Of a DNA stretch of 64,000 nt, positions 46,230 to 60,302 are shown piece by piece. Positions within the stretch are counted from its first letter, which is position 1. Each line of letters begins with the position of its first letter. A program made the translations under genes and the position numbers. The notes beneath the pieces were generated by a model. The model worked only from the letters and a program-made list of their open reading frames with translations, did no database searches and had not been told where the DNA came from. The stretch is from the NCBI GenBank assembly GCA_036023115.1, contig JAYKKT010000089.1:11380001-11444000 (forward strand), read 5' to 3'. This DNA is from Brasenia schreberi (lineage: Eukaryota > Streptophyta > Magnoliopsida > Nymphaeales > Cabombaceae).

Positions 46230-48792
46230 TGCCTTTAATGTTGATGTGAATGTGTGGCATAAACGCCTAAATCATATAAGTCTAAAAAGTTGAAGAAGTT
46301 ATCTGACTTTGACTTATTGTGAAGATTCCACGAAAACACTTTTAGTAAGTGTGATCGTGTATACAAGGGGAAATGATAAGGAAAATATTTTCAACGAAAA
46401 TTATAAGGGCAATAACCCTATTGAAAATCATTTACACTGATTTACGTAGACCTTTTAGAGTAAGATCACATCAAGAAAATGTTTATTTTATAACTTTTAT
46501 CGATGATTACTCGAGATATACATATATATCTCTTAGAACATAAATATGAGGTACTTGAAGGATTCAAAGAATATAAGCAAGAAATTTAGGACCAACTAAG
46601 GCATACAATCAAAGTCTTGAGATCAGATAAAGGTAGTGAGTACACTTGGTATTTCAAAGCAAAATACAATACCAAGAAAATCTCAACAGAATGGCGTAGC
46701 AAAAAGATATAACAAGACCTTATTGAATATCACAAGGTCTATGCTAATAGATACCTCTCTACCAAAAATATTTCGGGAAGAAGCGGTAAGTATAGTTGTA
46801 TATATACTCAACGGAATACCGTATAAAGTTGTATTTCCTACACTATATAAGATATGGTTTGGAAGAAAACCCAACATGAGTCATCTCAAGAGATGAAAAT
46901 TTATCGTTCATTTAAAGATCATTGATCAGTTTAGAGATAAGCTAAATAGGTACTTGAAATGTGTATTCATAGGATATCCTAAAGGCTCTAAAGGATATTG
47001 ATTTTATCATAAGGATCATGGACTGATAGAGAGCAGAGATTTGAATTCTTAGAGGATACTAAGAATAACATCCTTAAAAATGATTATGAGTATATTGATG
47101 ATCTAGCATATCTAGATCCATCATCATTTGAACTCATAAACGATCTTCTTTAACAAACTGAAACTTTAAGTGGACATAAAAGACTTAGGGTTACACCGTC
47201 CTACTTAAAAGATTATTACACTTATGAGGTAGAGGAATTGTGTAATTCGGTGGATATAGATAAGTTAACTGATAACTTGCCATATCATCAAGCTATTGAC
47301 TCATTTGAATCAACAGGCTAGGAGAAAGTCATTAATAAGAAAATTGAATCCATTTAAAAAAATCAAAGTCTGAGAGTTGGTTGATTTGTCAAAAGTAATA
47401 AAAGTCATACGCTGTAAATGAGTTCTGAAAAAAAATATGAGGTCAATGAAACAATCGACAAGTTTAAGGCGAGATTGGTTGCAAAAAGTTTTCACAAAAT
47501 GAGGGGATAGATTATGTTGAGGCATATTTTTTTATTGCAAAATTTTCATCTATAAGGATAATTCTACCAAATTCAGCATATTATGATTTGAGTTTACGTC
47601 AATTAGATATAAAAATTGCTTTTCTAAATTGAGATTTAGATGAAATCATATACATGCAACAACTAAATAGATATATTGTTAAAGGCCAAAAAGATAAAGT
47701 ATATAGGTTGAAAAAATCCCCATATAGCCTTACCTCGTCAATGATATTTTACTTTTCAAAATGTCATTTTAGAACTTCGGTTTGTGGTTAATGAACTTGA
47801 CTGTGTATATGTCTGGAACAGTGTGAGTCATTTTGTCATCCTATTATTATACGTAGATGATATATTGTTGACTGAGAATGACAATGAGATGATTGTCAAA
47901 ACTAAGTCATGGCTAAACTTAAGATTTGAAATAAAAGATATGAGAAAGCATCATATATCCTAGGTATAAAGATTTCTCGTGACAGAGAATCTAAACTCTT
48001 ATGCTTTAGTCAGGAGAGATATATTGATTATATCCTCAAGAAGTTTAAAATAGGTGAATATAAGTTTGCATCTACACCTGTTACAAAAGTGGTTAAACTA
48101 AGCAAGGTTGATTGTCCCGGTGAAAGAGATGATAAGCCTAATGTTCCTTATGCACAAACTGTGGGTAGCTTGATGCATGTTATATTGTGTATAAGACCTG
48201 ATGTGAGCTTCGTTGTTGGTCTTGTAAGTAGATATCAAAGTAATCCTGGTTGACAACACTACATAGCTGTGAAAAGGATTGTAAGATATCTTAAAGGAAT
48301 AAAAGACTTGAAATTGTGTTTTCAACCAGATAAACTGAAAGTAGTAGGATACTCAGATGCTGAATTTACTGAGAGCAAAGATGATAGTAAATCAACCTCA
48401 ACAAATATTTTTATTTAGAGATTGAGTTCTTTCTTGGGCATGTAAGAAACAGGATTGTGTAGCGTTGCATATGTATAGCTTGTTGCATGACTGTAACAAG
48501 TGTTGTTTGGATAAGCTGTTTCATACGTAATTTGAAGTTGGATATAGCCAACGAGCCTATTGTCATTTATTGTGACAACAATACAGTAATTGCTATGATT
48601 AAGAGTAGAGTTGATAACTCCAAAAGCAAGCATATAATGGTGAAATACCATTATGTTCATGATATGGTTATGAGAAAGGAAATATCCTTGTATATGCCAA
48701 CTAATGATATATTGGCAGACCCCTTAACTAAAAGCATAACACAGAATCTTTTCTCAAAACATGGGTTTGAGATATGTTTGATTGTTGTGTAG
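46230..48792 (+). pseudogene. Copia pol relic: integrase, reverse transcriptase, RNase H
   Basis: The integrase C-terminal part is at 46636-46896 (SQQNGVAKRYNKTLLNITRS, WFGRKPNMSHLK). The reverse transcriptase shows LLLYVDDILLTENDNEM at about 47840-47890, and then PYAQTVGSLMHVILCIRPDV and YLKGIKDLKLCF. RNase H ends in VIYCDNNTVIAMIKSRVDNS, ILADPLTKSITQNLFSKHG and a stop at 48792. Stops and frameshifts occur throughout, so no polyprotein is made. Confidence 0.9.
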
Positions 48793-48888
48793 GTAAGAAA
48801 CCACACAACGTGTAATAATTGCACTACATTCATAGATAACATGACTTGAAACCCCATATTGAATGGCAAAGTAGAAGATATAATATAG

Positions 48889-49261
48889 TGATATGACTAT
48901 TCTCGGCAAGCATATAATTGAAAACAAAAGATCAACCATCTTGTCATTTTCGTTGATGCATTATAGACATTAAAAATACACTTAAAGACTCTAAATGAAA
49001 AGCCCATATAGGAAAAACAGGAAGGGAGAGAGCCTTACAACAGAAGCCGTTGCTCTATAATGTGAAAAGAAATAAGAGACTCTTCCCTCCCTGGAGATCG
49101 ATTTGTGGGTAACCACAAAACATTTGTACCTCCTTATTGGTCTTATACTTCTATTTTTTCCGCCTCCTAGGCTACTTAGTTGAGAAGACCACCGTGCTTC
49201 TCCTTTCGTATTCATGTGTCATATATATATATATATATTGTTATGCTGCTCTCTTGCCGCA
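48889..49261 (+). repeat. 3' LTR of the copia element
   Basis: Begins TGATATGACTATTCTCGGCA and shares ordered blocks with the 5' LTR, including AAGAAATAAGAGAC, CGCCTCCTAGG and GAGAAGACCACCGTGCTT. It differs by an AT microsatellite near 49221-49238 and several indels, and ends near GCCGCA. Confidence 0.85.
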
Positions 49262-50645
49262 ATGAGATAAAAGACATACCAATGAGATAAACTGTCAAAA
49301 GTAACTCCACCTTAAGGTCAGGCAGATATGAAGAGTTATATGGGAATGATACAACTTTAGCCTACTTAGTGTAACACAAGCAGTTGATAGCAAAAACCTT
49401 TCGTCCAAGGCCAAGTTTCCACGTTCTAATCCCTTTTCAAATACGTTAAACTTCCGGTATGGCCTCATCCACACTGAAACGATCAGCGAGAGAGGTGGCA
49501 AAGAAAGGGTACAGGATTATTGATTCCAACTGAAAGGGAAACTTCAAATTTTCAAGGCAGAAACGAGAATGTTGGAACCATCAGAAGACTCAAACAAATT
49601 GAAATTCGTATGCCCCTAACCTACTTCGTCCCAAAAGCAACGACATACTGATTCCAATTCACGTGAACCCACCAGTTATCCCTAGTATGTGCAGATCAAC
49701 GGAAAATTCGAAGTCACAACTACTTCAGAAAAAGAGACGAGTATCCGAAAAAAATTTACACGTAAAACTGCTTATCTACGGAGATAAATAACTCCAAAAT
49801 CATCGAATATCTACAGCTTTCCACTAGCCAAGACGATCAAAATCAAGATTTACCTCAGGAAGATCCCAAACCAAAAACTCCGTCCACACTCGAAATCCGA
49901 AATCTTCCGGTATGAATTCCTCCTTCCTCTCGGCAGACCAAAACGATCAAAAGCGCCCTCCGAACTCTCATTCGACTTGGAATCCTGACCCAGAATTACC
50001 CTCCGAAACCGATAGATTCGAGGCTCGGTCTCAACGTTCCCCCGAGATAAGAAGGCGCCAGGAGGAAGAATCGGAGGGTTTCAGCAACATGGGTAATCGA
50101 AGAAGCATCAGACCTACATCACAGGCACAGAGAGAGACAGAGAGAGATTATGGATTCTTCCGTGCCCCAATCGATGCCCTAGAATTTCCAGATATCTGAA
50201 TCCTCTGTTCTCTTCTGGTGTTTGGCGTGGCTTGATGGTTGAATCTCACTGACGCAGACAACACATCACAAAGACACGACGTTACGGCGTACGAGACACG
50301 AACATGCAAATATTTTCCAAAGTTTTACCAGGAAAAAACGTGAAAAGTAGTTCTTTGTTTGGGGTCCAAACAACACACCACGAAAACTCCATGCTCACAT
50401 CGATCCATGTAGAGGCTGCCCCTGTCGATCCGAACCCAAGCAGATTAAATCAGACCTGGACGGCCCCTTTTTGGTTTCGGGTTTTAAATCCCACTTGTTT
50501 CATTAAATTTTCAATGGCCAGAAACAAGTGAAACAAGAATGGACTCAAAGAGAAGCGGTTCAGTTTTGTTTTTTTTGTTTCTTTTCAATAATTGTTGTGT
50601 TTTTGTCTTGTTCTTCTTCTTTTAAAAAATTTATAATTTAGTTTT
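49262..50645 (-). other. Possible orphan 5' exon of a minus-strand gene
   Basis: At about 49855-50260 the minus strand resembles a plant 5' UTR exon, with CT-rich stretches and a good donor (CCTGAG|GTAAATC at 49854). No coding exon follows on the minus strand before the copia element. The plus-strand ORF at 49912-50199 covers the same DNA and lacks any known domain. I cannot decide between an orphan exon and chance. Confidence 0.3.
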
Positions 50646-50649
50646 TCAT

Positions 50650-50925
50650 ATCTTTTTATCGAAGCTTCTCTTTTTCATTTTTGTATGTGTTCAAACCATC
50701 TTAAACGATTTTTTCTCATTTTAGCATATATTGGTAACACTCTTAATTTGTTTCTAATAAGATCACCTTATTATTATTATGTATATGGTCTTTTTTTTAA
50801 CTACTCATCTATCTCAGTATCTTCATTTTGGTCACAAACATTTTTCTTTACATATGATTAACGGCTCAACACTTACTTATAACTATAAAATATAGTAGAT
50901 TTAATTGTTATTCTATAATATTGAC
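50650..50925 (-). mobile_element. 3' fragment of RTE LINE (copy E), minus strand
   Basis: CAAACCATCTTAAACGATTT, TTAATTTGTTTCTAATAAGA and CTACTCATCTATCTCAGTAT align in order with 27090-27230 of copy B. Neither end of the element is preserved. Heavily decayed. Confidence 0.8.
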
Positions 50926-51047
50926 ATGTTTTCGATATAAACACATGGTATAATCATGATTCGAAGGGGATCATACATGAATATGGCTAAAAGTTTATAT
51001 TTGTTTCTTCCATGTAAAAATACTAGGTTGTGTTGTGTTATATCATG

Positions 51048-51532
51048 CTTCCCGGATACAAGTACATTTTTGTGGGTTGAAATTCCTCGCTCTGCAACTG
51101 GGGCTCAAACATAGATTTGTTTCTTCCATGCATAGATTGAGTTGTCAAGAATAAGGCTGAGTTTGCATAGAAAATTCTTACAACAGGAGGCTGAAACCAG
51201 GTATGCATGCCTCCGGAATCGAACTCACACCCTGCAGTTGTGGAGCCGAGAGCCCTTCCAAAGTAGTCATATTTAATTAATGCACATGAGTGACTATATC
51301 GAGCAATCAAAGGCCACCAAACCCTTTGGCTATTATATCATGCTTATGTTTATTTACTCTTAAGAACTCAATCTATGTTTGAGCCCCAGTTGCAGAGCGA
51401 GGAATTTCATCATTTAGTAGCATCTATCATTATCTTATATATAAGCTTATATACCGGATCGGAAATGGTACAATCACTTCCTCTTCGTCATTTTCTTTTC
51501 TTTTGGGGTCTAAACCACTTGTATCCGGGAAG
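51048..51532. repeat. Long inverted repeat with a SINE-like insert between its arms
   Basis: 51079-51117 and 51370-51408 are perfect inverted copies of 39 bp (left arm starts GAAATTCCTCGCTCTGCAAC). Outside them CTTCCCGGATACAAG (51048-51062) pairs perfectly with CTTGTATCCGGGAAG (51518-51532). The right arm carries about 110 extra bases between the two blocks. A minus-strand SINE-like copy (B box GTGAGTTCGATTCC) sits at about 51185-51265 within the loop. The family is unknown; a foldback transposon is the simplest reading. Confidence 0.9.
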
Positions 51533-51866
51533 GTGGCCTGACTATTCCCGTCCGGGCACTGGTTTTCTCCATTCACAAGACTCGAAGTCAAGCCATTGCT
51601 TAAGGGGACATTTTAGAGCTTAATTCAAAAGTGCATGCTAACATGGACATGACACTCAAACAAGCCCAATTAAGAATGAATCCAAAACCAAGCTTTTCAC
51701 AGACTAAGTAGGGCTGGCTACTAAGCAACCCCAATCAAGAGCAATTAACTTCTTCTTCTTCATTAGGGAGACAGAAAGAGGAGCCATATACTTGCAAACA
51801 AGGAAGGACAAGTTATGAGCCTAGAAACATGCACAATGATGAATCACCATAACCATTTTCACTAAT
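51533..51866. other. Spacer / 3' flank of the VQ gene
   Basis: No gene or repeat recognised. It probably includes the 3' UTR of the minus-strand VQ gene. Confidence 0.4.
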
Positions 51867-52289
51867 TCACAAGTTCGCTTGTAGAGGACCAGGACTTTGA
51901 AGCCCAGAGAACCCATCCAGCATCAACAAGAACTCGTTGATCGACTCGATCGAGAACTCGGACTCCATGAATTGGTCATAGCTGGTTTCCATGTTTTCCT
52001 TGAGAAGATCATGTCCAAGGACTCCCTGGTCGGAGCCTTCGCTTATCTGTGGAGATTGATCGAGATCAGAGCCTTCGCTTATCTGAGGAGAAGGATCGAG
52101 ATCAGGCAATATTGTCGCCGGCGAAGTGGGCTTGCAGCTTGTATTCCCAGTGAGCTTTTGCACCAGTTCTCTAAAGTCAGAGGCGCTTGTCTTCACCATC
52201 TTGGGGTTGGCTATGTAGACAATATTTACAGGCTTCTTCTTAGGGCTCCCCTTCTTGTTGGTCTTGGGTTGAACCCCAAGGTGATTCAT
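51867..52289 (-). CDS. VQ-motif protein, sigma-factor-binding-like, 140 aa
   Basis: VQ proteins are plant transcriptional cofactors that bind WRKY factors; the SIB-like branch also interacts with plastid sigma factors in defence. A Lys-rich start (MNHLGVQPKTNKKGSPKKKP) is followed by VNIVYIANPKMVKTSASDFR, and then the VQ core FRELVQKLTG at residues about 39-48, matching FxxxVQxLTG. A short direct repeat follows (DLDPSPQISEGSD, DLDQSPQISEGSD). The C-terminal SIESINEFLLMLDGF is a possible interaction helix. It is a single exon, as in most VQ genes of flowering plants. The start at 52289 is the first ATG in frame; its surroundings are tandemly duplicated upstream. Confidence 0.88.
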   Translation of the reverse strand: MNHLGVQPKTNKKGSPKKKPVNIVYIANPKMVKTSASDFRELVQKLTGNTSCKPTSPATILPDLDPSPQISEGSDLDQSPQISEGSDQGVLGHDLLKENMETSYDQFMESEFSIESINEFLLMLDGFSGLQSPGPLQANL

Positions 52290-52746
52290 CTACCAAATGC
52301 CACAATAAAAAAAATAAAGAAAAGGCTTCATTGACTTGCTTAATGAAAAAAAATATACAAAAGGTCATTGACCCAAAAAGAGTGGAGAACCCAGCTATGA
52401 CATGTAGAACAGTGATACCAAGCAGAAAACTTTTCATCCTGGCTACTAGAGACGCATACTTCAGGTATTGAACTCGTAACCTACATGGCTTCTTCTTAGG
52501 GCTCCCCTTCTTGTTGGTCTTGGGTTGAACCCCAAGGTGATTCATCTACCAAATGCCACAATAAAAAATTCTTTTAAAAAAAAGCCTTCATTGACTGGCT
52601 TAATGAAAAAAATATACAAAAAGGTCATTGACCGAAAAAGAGTGGGGAACTCAGCTATGACATGTAGAACAGTGATACCAAGCAGAAAACTTTTCATCCT
52701 GGATACTAGAGACACATACTTCAGGTATCGAAGTCGTGACCTACAT
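52231..52746. repeat. 256-260 bp tandem duplication spanning the VQ start codon
   Basis: Copy 1 (52231-52486) holds the first 20 VQ codons and about 200 bp of 5' flank. Copy 2 (52487-52746) repeats this with few differences, including the ATG at 52545. Both begin GGCTTCTTCTTAGGGCTCCC and contain CATGTAGAACAGTGATACCA. Each flank also contains part of a SINE-like B box region on the minus strand. Confidence 0.95.
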
Positions 52747-53600
52747 GTAGGTTAGAAGCTGGCCCCATAAGCCAGGTAACCCTGTGTCCCTTGAACAAAG
52801 ATAAGAGTAAATTGGCTTGGAAGAAGGATGAACTGAAGCTCATGTTTAGCCTCATACCTGTGTGATCTCGAATTCCGGCCGGCCTGCAAAAAGTGAGCAA
52901 TCTCGAGAAGGTTTGCACTTTCGTTCTTTTGCGAGAAGCGGCTTCTCTTGTGACTCGATCTCTGAAACTTTTAGCGAAAACTGGAGCACTTTGGTGTGGA
53001 TAGAAGGACAAGGACCCCAGTGTCTTGCTGAATTATGGGAGGAAGGAGAGGCTGGTTTGGCTTTCAAAAATTGCAGAGACAAAGGCAAACTATGGCCGAG
53101 TTGTGGTGGAAAATGTGCGGATCGTTCGTTAGTTGAATGGAGAGCAAAACGATAGGAGATGAATTTAATAGAAAGGCACTGGGTGTGATAGCTCAGGGAC
53201 AATGCCTATGCAAGCATGACCACAATGAAGTGATGTAAGGCCAACGACATAATCAAACATTATGGGCATTGAAGGTGGTGTTGATAGATCGGGGTCAGGG
53301 AGGATCAAGATATTAAGTTGTGAAAATTCACACACGCACGCGCGCATATAATATGTATTATACGTAGTTCTTACCAAAATACGAGCATTGGCTATTCGTT
53401 GAGTAGGCATATTGAATTTCATAAGGGTATATTTAAAGGCAAACAGTCTTTGCTTTTTCAGCTCATAAAATCATTATATTATATTTATATATACATATAC
53501 ATATACATATATATAAAGAGAGGGAGGTTGAGTCTACACTAACACATACATTCTCTCTCTCTCTATACATACAACGGAGATCTTTCGGTTTGCATGCACG

Positions 53601-53695
<95 letters not shown>

Positions 53696-55341
53696 TTATT
53701 CAACATGATATGTACTAGCAACATTACGTGTTAATATCCAGCTTTAAAAGATGAATGTTTGAGATTTGGATTTGAAAAACATGGGATTGCTTTTTTAATT
53801 AATTACACTTTAAAAAGTGTATACTTTTTCTTTTAAAATTCAATCATCAACCGTTCAACCTTCATATTTGATGGTTGAGATTTGTATGAATATCTTAACA
53901 TTTATACATATAAATGCAAAATAGTTGGTTAAGAGGTTTTAGGCTTTGATGGCTAGCTTTATGATAGCCATTTACAAGTAAAACTTTAGTCAAGTATACA
54001 CGATGTGCTCCCTTACTAATGAACATGATCATTTAGCGTTTTCATGGATAATATGAAGTTAGGCATATGTTCACCCAGTTTATCGAACTTCAAATTAATG
54101 CGCAATCGCCAACTGCGAGCAATGTGCTATGCCGATCGAGGTGATTTTATAATGACATATTACCAACTCAAATTTGCAGTATGTTAAATTAATCAAAATT
54201 TATCAGAACAACAACATCGCTTAAATAATCTTCTAATTTATATTTTTCTTATCGTAGCTTTTAAGTAATATTAGTCCAATTATTTTTTTATAAGACAATA
54301 AGTAATTACTCGTCGGACACCTTTGTTTATTTGGGTACATACCTCGACTTGATGAAGCATGTGAGAAATCGAATGGTGAATACTTTAAAAAGGATGAAAG
54401 ACTTGGGCCTAAAATTCATGCGTTGAAGGAAAGAATAAATTGCTTGTCTAGGTTACAATGGAGATGGAGAGGTTGAAGAAGGTATGTACACTCCACGTAT
54501 CGAACACACGGCCTTCATCTTCTGAATCGAGTTCCCTGCCAAGTGAGTTAATTATATGTGTGCAACCAAAAAATAAATCTTTCTTTTTCCTACTTTACGT
54601 AGGATAAAGCTTAAGTTTGGTTTTAGCGTCAGTCGTCCTACTTGAAGACAGAATGTCTAATAATCAACTCCATAATTTTTTTCCTGTATTGCCTTTTCAT
54701 TTTCTTTTTCTCATAAAAGAACAAACCAAAGCTTTAACCTTTAGAAGAGATTAAAGCAAATATATCACGCAACGTATAAAGTTAGTTGTTGGTGTCCAGT
54801 CATATTAATTAAGAGCCCCATGAGTGGTCTACAAGTTGACAGGCAAGACTCTTTTTTTCTTTTCTTTTCACTTTTTTAAACAAATTACTTTATTGGTATA
54901 TTAAAATAAATTTTAATCATTCATTCAACGATAACATATGGTTAAAATTTAAATGCAAAACACAAAAGTTGTACATGCCAATCAAGTATGTATTTACTTT
55001 TTATTTTTTGAATTAAATTCCAACCATATATCTTTTGAAATCTATAGTTGAGACTTATTTAGACAGGCGAGCACCTCCTAAGTTTTATGTGATCTTACAC
55101 ATCGGTCCACTCATGCCCATCTTGTTTTGGAGAAATCATTATATTTTAAATTTTTTTTAAGAGGCTTTAAAAGGCACAATCGATATTATTATTACACTCT
55201 TACTACCCAAAAACAATAAGTGGACATGTGGCATTGGTCGACAGGATCCAATCTCTTTTCTCTCTATATGTACATAGAGAAGAGAGAAAACGGTATACGT
55301 TAATGCACTTAGCTGTTATCAAAACCAAACAAATCTAGATG
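52747..55341. other. Intergenic with SINE-like copies, foldbacks and microsatellites
   Basis: A minus-strand SINE-like copy continues to about 52800 (A box like TGGCTTATGGGGCCAGC), and another lies at about 54475-54560. A (CA)n/(TA)n microsatellite occupies 53599-53692. Foldback relics with ATGGTTGAGATTT or close variants lie near 53850-53890 and 54905-55050. ORFs at 52852-53202 have no recognisable domain and could be part of the VQ promoter. Confidence 0.5.
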
Positions 55342-55509
55342 GATGGTTGAGATTTGAAAATTGAAAAGTAAGAGTATTCTAAAGTGTACACGTATTTTTT
55401 ACTTTATAGATTTAAATCTCAACCATCTATAAAAATAAATGGTTGAAATTTGTTTACATTTATTTGCACTTAAGTGTATTAGTATTTACTTTATAGACTT
55501 AAATCTCAA

Positions 55510-55517
<8 letters not shown>
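55342..55517. repeat. Two adjacent foldback hairpins (ATGGTTGAGATTT family)
   Basis: ATGGTTGAGATTT at 55342 faces AAATCTCAACCAT ending about 55427. A second pair, ATGGTTGAAATTTG at about 55438 and TTAAATCTCAACCAT ending about 55515, follows at once. Variants of the same stem occur near 9515, 13259, 53860 and 55000, so this is a dispersed MITE-like family. No target duplication could be defined. Confidence 0.7.

Positions 55518-55562
<45 letters not shown>
55513..55562. repeat. (AT)n microsatellite
   Basis: About 50 bp of AT directly abutting the foldback pair. Confidence 0.95.
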
Positions 55563-55563
<1 letters not shown>

Positions 55564-56038
55564 CCAGTCAAGTCAAGCAAAGAATCTGTCTAGCGGAAAA
55601 CCAAGTCCTTCCGGTTTCTTGTGGGTATCAATATCTCGGGTCCTTCCATCTTATCTTATAAGGTGGAAGAAGTCAAGATGTGCCTTCTTCTACCAATTAT
55701 GCAAAACATCGAGGAAACGGAGAAATTCATGTAATTAATGGAGGTCCTCATTTTTTGTGGTGTGAATTGGGGCAACTGATTCACACTCATTAAGTAAGAG
55801 GGCCCCTTTTTGTCTTCAGAGGCTTATATGGAATTTACAGATGACCACCTAGCAAAGTCAAGTTTTTCATATAACCACTTTCATTTTAAAGTATTGCACA
55901 ACTAACCTACTTGGTTGTTAATTGTCGAGAAAACCCCATATCAACCTTCTGTGAGAATCCAAAGAGAAGTAACAATTGGGATTCGTCTGTGGAGATAAAT
56001 AGCCAGAAGAGAGTTTTCTTGACTTTTATAATAACAGT

Positions 56039-60302
<4,264 letters not shown>

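Larger units (their letters stand above)
42780..49261 (+). mobile_element. Decayed Ty1/copia retrotransposon with two LTRs, carrying a nested LINE
   Basis: The LTRs are 42780-43135 and 48889-49261. Between them, in order, are gag, a zinc knuckle, integrase, reverse transcriptase and RNase H, the copia order. Without the nested LINE (43627-45015) the element is about 5.1 kb. LTR divergence is considerable and stops and frameshifts are numerous, so it is old. The element boundaries come from LTR alignment; no convincing 5-bp target duplication was seen. Confidence 0.9.

Noticed and set aside
49912..50199. 95-codon plus-strand ORF as a gene
   Set aside because: No domain, composition like an antisense 5' UTR, and a minus-strand splice donor lies at its edge.
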